Shown here: piece by piece, positions 19,573 through 31,150 of the stretch
How the letters are laid out: each line of letters begins with the position of its first letter
How positions within the stretch are numbered: position 1 is the stretch's first letter
Source of the DNA: Botryosphaeria dothidea
Taxonomy: Eukaryota; Ascomycota; Dothideomycetes; Botryosphaeriales; Botryosphaeriaceae
Length of the DNA: 43,655 nucleotides
Assembly (NCBI GenBank): GCA_011503125.2
Contig: WWBZ02000019.1
Span: 1-43,655 of the forward strand
Direction of reading: 5' to 3'
Notes under the pieces: model-generated
The model's database searches: none
Told to the model about the DNA's origin: nothing
What the model saw: the letters and a program-made list of their open reading frames with translations, nothing else
Made by a program: the position numbers and the translations under genes

Positions 19573-21402
19573 CTAGTTTTTTAGTATAGAGTAGCCGTAG
19601 ACTTTACTATATATATAGTCTTTCTATTCGTTAACTTAGAGATATACTTACTTCTAGTTAGTCTATTTATCGGCGTTCTACTTCCTTCGCTAGTAGACTT
19701 TATTCTTTCGAATCTAATATCTAAAGGTTAGTCGATTAAGCTTCTTATCCGAAATCTACTAGAGTATATAATACTAAATCGTTACCGTGCCGTACTAGTA
19801 GAGAATCCGTGCTAGTTCCCGGAGGGAGTCGTAGTCTACTTACTCGCGTACTAAGGTTCCTTAGTAGTAGCGTTCGACGAGTATCGTTTCTTTAGTTACC
19901 GGAAGTTCGTACTTCTTCCCGTCTTATTCGATTCGGGTTTCCTAAAGGATATTCTAACGCTATCCCTAAATAACCGTAAGCGCGATACTTTTCTAATACG
20001 GAATCTAGATTATTTAGCTAAGATTGCCCTATTCGTCCCGTAGGTAGTTACTAATACCGTATTTTTTAGCGAGAACTTCTAACGAGACGAGGGTATCTAG
20101 TTTATCCGATAGTATAGGTATATTATTTAACTACGTTTTACTAGTACTCTCGTATAGTTCTCCTATTTCGCTATTAATAAGTTCGTCGTCTAGAGGGAAA
20201 CTATCGATAATATCGTCGGTTTCGATAACTTCTTCGTTTCTAGTTATTATACCGAAGTTTCGAGGTTCGTAGAGGTACTATCTAGAGATATTCTTGCTAG
20301 TTTAATACGTCTAATAGCTGTTATCGTAATAGGCTATCTAGTATAGCGTATCGTAGTTATCTTAGCGAGATGTAACCGACGCTTTACGCTAAGCGCTCGA
20401 AGTCTACTTATTATTCTTCTTACTACGAGAGTTCTACGGATACTTAGAAGAGAAGTATTTATTACTACCGTAGATAATATAGAGTCGATCCTTATAGCGC
20501 TATTTCTACTTATCCGTCTAGTTCGGGTTAGATCTCTTAGGCTTCTTATTATTATAACTATTATTACCCTTCTTAGAATTCTATCTATTAGCCGCGTCGA
20601 GGGCTATAGCGTCTCCGCCTTCGAGGGTTATTCTTTTACGGCGTAGCTTCGAGGTATTAGATTATCGAGAACCTATCTTCTATTCGTATATACGACCGTC
20701 GATCTAAGACGTAAGGTCTACTATCTTCTAAAAGATAGGTAGATATTCGTAAGTAATTATATTCTTCTTAACTTCGTCCTTTAGGCCCTTATAGAAGAGG
20801 TCGCGGAAAGTCTCGTCTAACTATTCGAGGTAGGCTATAAGCTACTAAAACTTAGTTATATAAATAGCTATAGATCCTATCTATCTAACGGTTATAATAT
20901 CGTTAGAGGCTTTACGGACTTCGTCCCGATCGTTAAAAGTAGCTCTAAGGTTATCTACGAATCCCGTATAGGTATTAAAGATTTTCTTAGTCTTTACCCT
21001 TCTCTTCTCGAGAGAGTATTCGTTAAATAGATAGTCGCGAAGGTATAGTTCTATCTATACCTCTACTGTTCCTCTAAGGTAGGTTAATACGAAGAGTACT
21101 TTCTCGGCGTCGTTATCGAATTATACTTAGTTAAACTAGAGGTAGCGTTATATCTAGAGTAGGAAGGATTAGAGCTTCTTTCTATCTCTATCGAACTTCT
21201 CGGGTGCCGCTACTTTAACCTTAGTAGCGCTCCGTTTTATCTAGTACGCTAGTAGGCGCTCGATCTAGGCTTTTTATTCTTAAATAAGTGCCTAGAGTTC
21301 TTCTCGAGTGGGCTCTATTTACTACGCGGGCGGAGTACGCCCCTAAGTACTCTTAGCGCGACCCTCTATTAGGTCGATATCTATCTAAGATCCCGGTGCT
21401 AT
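19573..21402 (-). pseudogene. RIPed gag of the 14114-21960 element
   Basis: Collinear with the intact gag, with the start codon changed to ATA (21402-21400) and many stops. The stop codon still follows the slippery heptamer A AAA AAC (19582-19576). The downstream arms of the frameshift hairpin (about 19576-19530) are mostly retained. The 5' leader matches that of the intact element. Confidence 0.9.
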
Positions 21403-21488
21403 CGTATACTTTCTCTAAACGCGTTAGGCGGGGTAATACTTAACCTAATAAACTCGTTTCTAAAAAGGTCTCTCTCTTTATAAGGATA

Positions 21489-21498
21489 GTAGTTAAAG
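21489..21498 (-). other. Self-priming primer-binding site of the RIPed chromovirus
   Basis: Two bases after the LTR the minus strand reads TTAACTAC (21496-21489). GTAGTTAA, its exact complement, is at 21683-21676 in the LTR, about 35 nt after a TATATA sequence. RIP changed both sites in a way that kept the pairing. Confidence 0.65.
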
Positions 21499-21960
21499 TA
21501 TAATAAGCGGGCCTCTACCTCTAAGGATCTAAATACTAAAGAGGGTAGAAACCTATTAAAGGGTTTTTCTTAAGTAGGTATAAGAAGAGATACGTAAGGA
21601 ACGAGTAGACGATCGAAGACTAAGCACTACGTGCGAAGGCCTTATTACTAATAGAGTCTAAATTCTATTACGAAGTTAACTACGGAGGGTTAAATACTAG
21701 CTAGAAAGTAAAGCTATATATACTATAGAAGAGTATATATAATCTAGTAGTACCGTCTTTTAAGAGCATCGCTAAGCGTGCCGTTACTTAAGGGTATACG
21801 TTAGTATACCGTTTATTAAGAGTATAGATAGGTCGTACGTAATAACTTACGTAGTAGAGTCCGTAATCTCGTAACCTCGGTTCTATAAGACTTCCGACTT
21901 CTCGCTATTTCGTCGGAGTTAATTCGTAATTCTCTAACCTAAGGAGGCTATGCCGTAATA
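21499..21960 (-). repeat. 5' LTR of the RIPed chromovirus
   Basis: 462 bp, TATAATAAGC to GTAATA, partner of 14114-14574. Confidence 0.9.
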
Positions 21961-23530
21961 GCTCGCTGCTATTTATAGTATAGAATAATTATAGCTCTAA
22001 GAAGGACTCGACGAATCGCTTACCCCGGTTAAAATACTAGCACTAGCGATACGCCTCGAATAGAACGACTAGACTAGAAAAATTAGAGAGATATACGAAG
22101 ACGACTCCACGATTTAGGAATTCGGAAATCTAGAAAACGACCCTCGGCTATCTAAGGACGTAGACGGCACTATCCTATTCTTAGGATTAGTCTACATCCC
22201 GGTTAGACTTCGGGAAGAACTCGTTAAAGATATACACGAAGCACTAGCACACGGTTATTAAGGAATCGATAAAACGATTAAGCGGATTACTAGGAGCTTC
22301 TACTTCCTAGGGCTTAGAAAGATAGTCTAACGGGTAGTCTCGTAGTATAACCTCTACATTCGAAGTAAGGCCTCGAGGCACTCGCCCTATAGGCTACTCT
22401 AATTACTATTAGCCCCGGAACGACCCTAGTAATTAATCTCGCTCGACTTTATTACGGATCTACTAGAGTTAGAAGAGCCCCTTACTAAGGTAAAGTACGA
22501 CTCGATCCTAGTTATCGTCGATAGGCTCTCTAAGTACGTATACTACCTACTATACCTTAAGTCGGCAAACGCGGAAGAACTAGCCTATATATTCCTTAGG
22601 ACAATCCTCGGCAACCACGGGTTACCGAACGAGCTCGTGTTAGATAGAGATCGGTTATTTACATCCCGATTCTAGCAAACTCTCACCCGTTAGCTTAGAT
22701 CCAAGTACAAGCTCTCTACTACGGCACATCTATAAATAGACGGATAGATAGAACGAATAAACTAGACGCTCGAGTAATACCTACGCTACTATCTTAACTA
22801 TACGTAGGATAACTAGGTAGAACTACTACCTCTCGCCTAGTTCGCCTATAATAGTTCGAAAGCGTTAGCTACTTAAGAGTTACCGTTCTACGCTAATTAC
22901 GGATTCGAACCTACTACCTATAAAGAGCTAATCCTAAGCGAATCTCTAGCCTAGAAAGGAATCCTTAAAGCAGACTAGCTAAAAGCTCTCTACGAACAAC
23001 TACACCTCGACGTCGAATACGTATCTATAATAATAGGACGATACTATAATAGACGGTACTAGGAGGCACCAAAGCTTAAGAGGGGGGATAAAGTCTACCT
23101 CCTTAGCAAAAATTTTAAAAGAAAGTAAGGAGACCGACTAAGCAAGAAATTGGACTTTAAGAAAGTCGGCCCCTTTAAAATTAAAGAACAGATTAGAAAG
23201 GTCAACTTCCGCCTTAAATTGCCAGAAACCATACGGATACACCTAGTTTTCCACATCTCTTTACTCGAACCGGTACTAAGAAACGCCATACCTATTCGCT
23301 AAACCGAGGAAATAATACTAGAAAACCCCGACGCCGACGAAAATAGAGACTAGAACGTAGAATAGGTCCTCGACAGCGGCTACGTCGACGGTTAGTTTAG
23401 ATATCTTCTAAAATAGGAAGGAGACTAGGATAACACCTAGGAACCCCTAGAACTATACGACTATTAAGAACTTATTAATAAGTTCTATCGCCGAAACCTA
23501 GATCGACCTATACCGCCGACGCGTTATTTA
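21961..23530 (+). pseudogene. RIPed pol C-terminus (integrase, GPY/F, chromodomain) of the old chromovirus
   Basis: From about 22080 the frame matches the intact pol from residue ~920: KIREIYEDD, LVYIPVRLREELVKDIHEA, the zinc finger (GIDKT; the CDLC pair now YNLY), SLDFI, VIVDRLSKY, LVLDRD and [22 protein letters not shown] and a degraded chromodomain (VLDSGYVDG, FRYLLK) follow. The RNase H section between VETD (14113) and here, about 135 codons, is missing. CpA is well preserved while TpG is almost absent, unlike the 12384-14113 half. These facts leave open whether the two halves belong to one element. Confidence 0.85.
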
Positions 23531-23559
23531 AGAAGGGCCTAAAATTAAAACTAGGAGAC

Positions 23560-24240
23560 AGAGGCTACCGCGCCTAATTTACTAGCTCGGAACTCTCGGG
23601 TAGCGTAGTATTAGAACTAGCGCTAGGAGGACCGATAGACTAGGATAGACCTATAGCGTTATTAGCTAAGGGCTCGCTACGTAAACGCTTTAGTAACCGC
23701 TTCTCTCTAGTATTTTTAGAGTTAGTAGAGTCCCTAGCCTTACGAGTAGTCTCTAGGCGATCTAACTTCTCTAGCTTCTCTATAGTCGAGGCCTTCTTCG
23801 TAATTATTAGGCTTCCGCGCTTCTTTAAAAGATCCTTCTACTTCCTCGCCCGGTCTAGACGCGCTATCGTAGCCTAAGCGGCCCTTAGAGCCTCTACTTT
23901 ATCCTACTCGGCTTTATTAAGGGCTCGTCGTATACGAAGAACTAAGAAAGTTAGTAGCTAATAAGAAAATAAAGAAAGAAGTATATAATCCGAATAATCT
24001 AGGCTAGTAGCATTATAGGCCGACTTCTCCTTACGAGTATACTCTCTATAACGCGAATAGAACTTATCTATACGATAAACGATAAACGACGAATTATTCT
24101 CCTCTTTACTAAAATTTAGTAATAAATAAGAAGAATAAGGAAGGGGCATATCCTCGCTAAAAAGATTAATCTCGTTATCTAAATCCACGCGCTTAGCACG
24201 CTAACTATTACGCTTACGCTTACGAGACTCGAATAGTATA
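23560..24240 (-). pseudogene. RIPed antisense ORF of the old chromovirus
   Basis: It lies between pol and the 3' LTR, opposite to pol, exactly as in the other two chromoviruses. A basic start (SRKRKRN, about 24225) precedes an open stretch at 23958-24188. Tyrosines sit where the family has cysteines: YSSY, then YRIDKFYSRY, REY and SAY. This gives C-x2-C-x16-C-x8-C-x2-C-x7-C if restored; only the second spacing (x6 to x16) differs. A TACTAAC branch site and TTCTTAG acceptor (23956-23942) mark the same intron; its donor is not clear. After it comes a Lys/Arg/Glu/Leu coiled coil (about 23935-23650) and a Ser-rich tail. Confidence 0.65.
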
Positions 24241-24330
24241 GTAGAAGAACTTATAGAAGGAAAGAAAAAGAAAGCGGAGAAGAAAATAAGGAAGCCTAAG
24301 ATATAAGCGTATAAATAAATCTTCGGGCCG

Positions 24331-25061
24331 AAGATCCTTAAGAAGGGAGGTAGTATTACGAATTCTAGGCTATACGGACTTTAGTATCCTAAGAATAGAA
24401 AACCCGTACGGGAGAAAATACCGTAGGGACTAAGTTCCCGCACGGCTAGTAGAGCCGTACTATAAGAGATCCCGTACGGAAAGATTAGCCCTAAGGAAGT
24501 CGGCGCTTAAAGAATTAGTTACTAAGACTAAGGCCCGTATAAGAGGAAAGCCTATAAGGTATAAGGAAACTAGCGAAGCGCCGATAAGTTAGAGAACCCG
24601 TAGGGGAATAACGCGACTAAGAGCCGCCGGTAACGCTAAACGGTTAGGCTAGTAGAACCCGGGAAACTAATAAGAGGTATAGAAAGCGGTTAAGAGAAAG
24701 GTAGTTATCGCGTCCGTTTATAAGATTAGAAAACGGGATCCGGGAGAGAAGTCTAAGCGCCCGTATTATATAAGAACCTACCTTAGATTAGGACTAATCT
24801 AAGACCTATCTTTAGATCTTTACTAATCTAATACCTACTAGATTAGAAAAGATCTAAATACTATACTAGATTATTATAGCTTTTCTACTTATATATAACT
24901 ATACTTATTAGATAGTACTTTAACCTTCGTAATTAACTTAAAGTTCTAATATAACTCTATTAGAGGTAACGAGTCTTTCGTATACCGTATACTTACTTAT
25001 TACGTAATTTCTACCCGTTATTCCTATTCTTTATCCTTCTCTTATTATTTAAGGTAAACCC
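24331..25061 (+). repeat. Polypurine tract and 3' LTR of the old chromovirus
   Basis: AAGAAGGGAGGTAG (about 24340-24353) is the polypurine tract, preceded by a CTTCGGGCCGAAGATCCTTA block shared with the intact element. The LTR begins TATTACG at 24354 (RIPed TGTTACG). A TATATA near 24890 and TTCGTAATTAACTT at about 24926 correspond to the TATA box and transcript start region of the other LTRs. The 3' limit is not certain; homology to the helicase repeat begins near 25062. The partner 5' LTR is outside the window. Confidence 0.75.
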
Positions 25062-25589
25062 CTAATCGAAAAAGTTAAATCTATCCTTATAACGGTAGAT
25101 TTAGCGCCTATATAAATTAAGGTTTAGGATTAGAATTATAGGTACGGTAGATTTAGGTACGGTAGATTTAGAAAAAGAAATCGGATTCGCGTTAGATCGA
25201 GATATATTATAGAGCGCGGTCGGGCGATAAGAATTTTTACGTATAATATACCCGTCCGATCGCGCGTTCGAGTATAATTTAGTAGTTAGGATAAGTTAGG
25301 ATTAGATTTAATAGGGTAAAAGTAGCCCGAGCGGAGCGGTAGTAGACGGATAGAATCGCCGGATAGATAAAGAGTAAGCGAACGTATAGCCGGTAGTAGT
25401 ACGGGACGAGTTAGATAGTTTAGCGGCGATAAGGAGGGGAGTAGTTAGATAGAAAGAATAAGCCGGTTAGAGGAAAATAAAACGTATTTTTTATATTAGA
25501 GTATTAAAGTAGCGAGTAGTAAGTAGCGAATAGTAAGTAGTAGATAGTAGATAATAAGCGTAAGTTATTATAGCCGCCCGAGTAGCCGA
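25062..25589 (+). promoter_or_regulatory. Upstream region shared by two TLH copies
   Basis: It aligns with 35168-35690, including a TATATAAAT sequence (about 25112-25120) and a block of CGGTAGATTTAG repeats. Low-complexity AGTAGCGAGTAG repeats precede the coding homology. It probably holds the promoter and leader of the helicase gene, but no transcript start can be fixed. Confidence 0.45.
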
Positions 25590-26496
25590 GTATTTTTATT
25601 ATTTAGGCGAGTATTAGGTCGCGGTATATAAAGAATACCGGTACGCCGTATAGCCGGATTAGGTATAGAAATATTTATAGAGTAGATATTACGGTATTAG
25701 CGGTAAGGACGCGGAGGTAATCGCGGACGAGATTAGATAGTTCTCTAGATTAATTAGATTTCCTACGGAGTTCGAGGTGCCCGTAGATATCGATAAGCCG
25801 ATCCCGGAGTTACCGGTATACGCGGACGGGTTAATATATAAGTTATAGCCCGATAGATATAGATATATTTACTAGAACGAGAAGGCGATAAAAAAGTATT
25901 AGCGTATCGAGTATTAGTAGTCGGCGGGTAGATAGAAGGGCGAATTAGATAAGAGTAAGAGCGAGCGGTTCGAGAGATAATTTTAGAGAGTAGCGAGATA
26001 GGTATATTATTAGCGATTTTTTACGAGCCGGTACGAATTATAGTATTTCGAAGTACGATAGCCGGTAGAGAAGAAGAATAGAGTAGACGAAGACGGCGGA
26101 GGCGGTAGTAGTAGTAGTAACGATAGTAGTAGAAATATATAGATACGGGCGTAGTAGTAGATATAAAAACGAATCGAAGAGGCTAAGAAGATAGCGGCCG
26201 CGATTATTTAGAACGCTAAGAGGAATTAGACGAACTCGTAGTTAGAGCGGACGTAGTAGTAGTAGTATTTAGTTAATAAGAACCGCGAGAATTTATTATA
26301 GGCCGTTAGAAAGCTAGGCGGCGGCGATAATAGTAAAAATAGAAGGCGGAGGGCCTTCGGCGAGAACGAAAAAGACGACCCGTATAAGCTAATTAAGATA
26401 GCGGTATAGACGGCGATAGAGAACGTTAGTCGTATTAGTTAGAAGAGCGTAGCGAAGAGAGTAGGCGTATCGATACGGATATAGGCGATTAGAACG

Positions 26497-26888
26497 GTAT
26501 AATAAACGAATCTTAGAGGGGAGGCGGAGAGACGAGGTAACGAAGCCGGTAAAGGTAGTAGAAGTAAAATAATACCGAAGTATAAGAGTATAGTTTAAAG
26601 GGCGAGGGTACGAGGTACGAGAGACGAGGAGCGAGAAACGAGGGGCGAGAGACGAGGAACGAGAGAGGTAAGTAAGGTCTAATTTAAGGCGTACTAAGTT
26701 ATACGCGAGGAATACTTATTACTAGACTAAAAAACTAACTATAAAGTAGAGGGGCGAGCTTTATATATATAAAGAACGAATTAAAATACTAGCTTTCTAA
26801 TTTATAAGTAGGTAAGTCTAGATCTAGATTTTAAATTAACGAAGATAAATAAGTAAGAGGTCTATATAAGCTACGTTTATAATAGACG
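26497..26888. mobile_element. MITE-like insertion in TLH copy 1
   Basis: Copy 3 reads GATTAGGACG-GAGAAGTATT without interruption (36598-36617). Copy 1 has about 390 extra bases at this point. The insert ends are short inverted repeats (TATAATAAACG and CGTTTATAATA, one mismatch), and ACG flanks both sides. It has no coding capacity and carries a purine-rich minisatellite (26599-26669, units like GACGAGGGGCGA). It is probably a non-autonomous DNA element; the superfamily is unclear. Confidence 0.6.
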
Positions 26889-28489
26889 GAGAAGTATTAG
26901 AACCGGTACTAGCCGTTATAGCCGTATTTAGACGAAGAGTCGATTAAGAACCGGGTCCGGCCGTATTAGTAGATATTAATATTTTTTATTAGAACGTAGC
27001 GGGAGTACGATTAGAATAGCCTAGAGTATAAATTTATTTATAGTTAGAAGAAGATATTTATAAGGTTAATAAACGAGGCCGAGAGGGTAGTAGGAGACGA
27101 AGACGGTAGCGGAATTAAGGACGAAGACGACGACGGTAACGATAGGAAAATTAATAGTACTAATAAGGAAGAGAACGATAACGACGACGGTAACGGCGAC
27201 GGCGACGACGACGGTAATAACGACGGTAACGGTAATAACGACGGCGACGGCGATAACGACGACGATAACTAGTCGTAAAAATTAACCCGTATTTAACGCG
27301 CGTGTTTAGATTTTTATATAGAGTTATTAAATTAGCGATTCGCCGCGTATAAGTACGAAAGCGCGTTAGTATACGCCGTAGCCGTATTAGAAGTTAACCC
27401 GATAGGTAATAGTTAGAGGAGCCCGGATACGTATACGTCGATTTTATTAGCGTTAATAAAGATAGCGTATTTTATAGTAATTTAGAAAGTATTTAAGATC
27501 GTAGCCCTAGCGAAGAAGAACGAGCGGTATAGCCTAAGCGTACGGCCGTACGATTTTAAGAATAGCGGATATAAAAGTAGCGGCGGTAGCGGCGGTAGCG
27601 GCGGTAGTAGTAGCGGTATGAGTAGTAGTAGAAGTAGTAGCGGTAGTAGAAGTAATAGCCGTAACGATCGGACTAGATAGCCTAGTAGAAGTAGTTTATA
27701 GTAGATAAATAAGATAATAGACGATTTTATAGTCCGCGATAGCGATAGCCCGATATAGTAGTAGTTAGATTTACGGGCGTACGGGATAAAGATTTATTTT
27801 AATACGACGGCGAAGGAGTACGTCGGATAGAGAAGTAGAAATATATTAGAGTATAAGAACGTATCGTTTAGTATAACGTAGTTCCGCGGGATAGTATACC
27901 GTTTAGCGTAGAGAACGACGTAAGTATTAGTCGAGAATTTATTATTTTATAGAAGTAGATAGAAGATACCGGCCGTGCCGTAGTATTCGATATACGACGA
28001 TCCGACGAACGGACGCCGGGGGTAGAATTTTTTATAAGATTAGCGTAATAGATTCCCCGTAGACGGTAGATCGTAGTTATTCGAGTAGATTATAGAGAAT
28101 AGTAAGATTAGAAGGCGGTTTACCCGGTAGAAAGCGGCGTTAAAGTTAAGCCGCGAGGCCGCGTTAGATTAGATAGGCCGCGTGGCCGCGTTTAAGGAGA
28201 AGTTATTAGTATTAATATATATTACGGGCGGATAGCCGGGAAGAGACCCTAAGATATTAAGTATTAGATATAGTAATACGGCCGAGGCCGGGTACCGGTA
28301 TATTTTTATCGAGGACGGTATAGTCGTATTTATAACGCGGTATTATAAGGGGTACGCGTTATAGGGGGACGTTAAGATTATTTATCGATATTTACCCCGC
28401 GAGATAGGCGAGTTATTAGTATTATATTTATAGTTAGTTTTATCGTTTTAGTAGCGAATAAAGATATTAATACGAGATAATCTATAGAA

Positions 28490-28615
28490 ATAGTAGGGGC
28501 GGTAGAAGTAGTAGAGATAGTAGAAGTAGTAGAGATAGTAGAAGTAGTAGAAGTAGTAGAAGTAGTAGAAGTAGTAGAAGTAGTAGAAGTAGTAGAGATA
28601 GTAGAAGTAGAATTA
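28490..28615. repeat. AGTAGTAGA trinucleotide-type repeat in TLH copy 1
   Basis: A run of (AGTAGTAGA) and AGTAGT units. In frame it is TAG-rich, consistent with RIP of an earlier CAG (polyglutamine) run. Confidence 0.75.
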
Positions 28616-30578
28616 AAGATAATAATAGAGGTAAGAGTAGTTATAAAGATAGAGATAGAATTAAAGATAAAAGCCGCCGTAGTTACCGCTATTATTAGTA
28701 TATTTATAGGCGCCCGAGCCCGGTAGTAAGAGGTAGACGATAGAGCGGATAAGATAGGTAATAAAGCGTAAGACGGCCGCCGGTTTAGGGTATAAGATTA
28801 CCGTATAGGCGTACCGCGATATCGTAATAGTAATTAGTAGGTAGTAGATCCGAGGGCCGACGGCGTTTAGATAGAATAATAGAAAAGAAGATAATAAAGG
28901 GCCGTAGAATAAAGACGATATAATAGTAGCGATCGCCGACGCGTAGGTAGGTTATATATCGTATATAGTAGGTATCGTATACGCGCGGGATATTATAGAG
29001 TAGTTAGGTTAGATAGCGGAGCGGAGGTAGAAGTTTCGAGTATATAGTATCGATTAGTATCGATTTTTAGAATTCGAATCGACTAGTTAGGCGGACGAAC
29101 GGTACGAGTAGAACGAAAAGAACGAAAAAGACGGACGGGTAGATAGTAAGATAATAGATAAGAAGCGTAAGCGGTGCCCGTTTAAGGACGAGGCCGACGA
29201 GAAGTAGTTAAACCGTCGGATTTAATTAAGAAAGATAAACGCTAAGAAGTAGTTAAAGTAGTTAGTAGATAAGAAGGCGATATTCCGTAGCGTGTAGAAG
29301 CCGGTAATAGAGATAATTAAGGCCGGATATAGCCCCGTAGTAGCGGTAATACCGACGGGGGCGGGTAAGAGCGTATTATTTATATTATTAGCGTAGATAG
29401 AGCCCGGGGGTATAACGGTAGTAGTAGTATCGTTAAAGTCGTTACGTAAGAATATAACGCGGCGGTATAAAGAGGTAGACGTAAGATACGTAGTATAGGA
29501 CGGTAGATAGTAGCCGGACGCTAAGTTAATCGTATTAGTAATACCGGAGGCGGCGGTAGGCGAGAAGTTTAGAACGTTTTTAAAGCGTATTAGATAGATA
29601 AGGTAGTTAGACCGAATCGTCGTAGACGAATATTACGTCGTATTAAACGACCGAGTAGATTTTCGGAAGTATTTATAGCGGTTAGATAAGTTAGTGGAGA
29701 TAGAGACGTAAATAGTATTATTAACGGCGACGTTATCGCCGGCGGAGGAGGATAAATTATATAAGCGGATAGATTAGATAGCGGACGAGGTAAAGATATT
29801 TAGAGAATCGACGGTACGTAAGAACGTATAGTATAGAGTAGTAGATAGAAAGAAGAGCGGTAGAAAGAAGTAGGAGAATTTAGTAACGAAATTAGTAAAG
29901 TAGTAGTTAACGGCGTCGGCGGAGGATAAAGTAGTAGTTTATTATAAGACGAAGGTAGAGGTCGAGCGGTTAGTAAGAGTAGGCCGGTTCGTTTATAAGG
30001 CGTTTTACGCGGATATTAGCGATTAGCGTAAGAATAAGGTATTAGAGGATTTTCGGGCGGGCCGCGAGCGAGTAGTAGTAGTAACGAGCGCGTTAGATAT
30101 AGAAATCGATATTCCGAATATTAGGTTAATCGTATATACGGGCGAGCCGCGTAGTATAATAGATTACGGGTAGAAGAGCGGTAGAATAGAAAGAGATAGT
30201 AGAAGAAGCGAGGTAGTCGTAGTTAGAGAGAAAGATAGAGAGATAAAGAATAAGTTAGTTAGATAGTATACGGATCCGGTAAGCGGGTAGTACCGCCGTA
30301 TTATTATAGACGAGTATTTTAATAGCTAAAGGAGGCGAATTTTATACGAGAACGGCGAAGAATTATATAATAATTACGGGGAAGACGGGAAAAAGCGAGA
30401 AGTAGAGGTAGACGAGGTAGAGGTAGAGTAGGCGAGAAGAAAGTAAATAGAAAGAGGATAGATAGAGAGAAAGTAAATAGAGAAGAAGCGAATAGAAAGA
30501 GAACGGGCGGAGCGGGAAAAGAGTAGGAAGATATTCCGTAGATAGAAGTAGTAACGGGCCCGGCTAACCGTAATATAG

Positions 30579-30685
30579 TAATAATTTCGGGGTCGAAATT
30601 ATTAGTAGGCCTATATAAATCGAAAGTAGGGTTAGTAGTTTCCGGGGTCGAAATTATTAGTAGGAGGGGTCGAAATTATTAGTAG
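30579..30685. repeat. Tandem GGGGTCGAAATTATTAGTAG repeats with a perfect hairpin
   Basis: Three copies of a ~20-bp unit start near 30589, 30645 and 30666. At 30579-30602 AATAATTTCG and CGAAATTATT form a perfect 10-bp inverted repeat around GGGT. It lies just after the helicase C-terminus and could be a 3'-end or boundary structure. Confidence 0.7.
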
Positions 30686-31150
30686 AGGAGAATAGAAATT
30701 ATCGGCGTTTCCGAGCGAAAATCTAGGATACGACCGCGTAGAATACTAAGTACGCGTCTATATATCCCGTAGCCGATTCGAACGGGTCGGAAATACGCGT
30801 TCGTAGTAATTAAATCGACGGTTAAAGTTCGAGGTATCGTAGTTTTAATAGGATATTAGTTTTACGCACGGACTAGCGGTAATAGCGTACGTTATAAGCG
30901 CCGGGTAAGTTAGAATTAGTTATTAGCGAATTAGAGCGTAGCGGAGGTAGATAGAAGCCCTAGAAGTAAGAAAAGCTAGTAGAAAGAAGAGTTAGTAAAG
31001 GCGTTTAGTAGTAAGTTTTAGTCGTAGTATAATATAGCGTAGCGTAGCGTAGTATACTAAAGTAAAGTAGATAGATAGATAGTTAGTTAGTTAGCTATTT
31101 ATCTATTTATTAATCTATCTATTTATCTATTCGCCTACTCGCGCGCTAAT
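30686..31150. other. RIPed spacer between TLH copies 1 and 2
   Basis: No gene is recognised. It contains short AGCGT repeats (about 31030-31050) and, at about 31070-31130, a palindromic block of GATA/GTTA units followed by TATC/TATT units. It probably holds the 3' flank of copy 1 and the 5' flank of copy 2. Confidence 0.4.

Larger units (their letters stand above)
14114..21960 (-). mobile_element. RIPed chromovirus related to the intact element, 7847 bp
   Basis: This minus-strand element has LTRs at 14114-14574 and 21499-21960. It shares the gene order, frameshift signal, primer-binding layout and antisense ORF of 1352-9364. Most differences are C-to-T and G-to-A transitions, but the LTR middle and the antisense ORF differ by more than RIP can explain, so it is a sister subfamily. 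The flanking five bases (CTACG and GCTCG) do not match, even allowing for RIP transitions. Confidence 0.93.
25590..30575 (+). pseudogene. RIPed telomere-linked RecQ-like helicase gene, copy 1
   Basis: This is a very long dead gene pointing at the telomere. The N-terminal part has degraded zinc-finger-like segments of the OrsD/DUF3505 type (PELPVYADGL, YQRFF.SRY, about 25800-26060), then conserved blocks YLDFYIELLNQR-like (about 27300) and TGGQPGR-like (about 28220). The C-terminal part is a RecQ-type helicase: PTGAGKS Walker A (29352-29372), VVVVSLKSLR, and VVDEYYVVLN (29625-29636), where RIP has turned DECH into DEYY. LLTATLSPAEE follows, and a motif VI relic GQKSGR near 30168. Runs of TAG were probably CAG (Gln) runs. 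A ~390-bp insertion splits it at 26497. Such helicases are typical of fungal chromosome ends. Confidence 0.82.

Noticed and set aside
23095..23289. 64-codon minus-strand frame
   Set aside because: It is the antisense of the GPY/F region of the old pol, which is clearly coding on the plus strand.
24352..25061. Precise 3' end of the old chromovirus LTR
   Set aside because: No clear TAACA or RIPed TAATA terminus could be fixed, and the partner LTR is outside the window, so only an approximate end is given.
31066..31130. GATA/TATC palindromic block as a regulatory element
   Set aside because: Simple-sequence DNA altered by RIP explains it; no nearby intact gene would use it.
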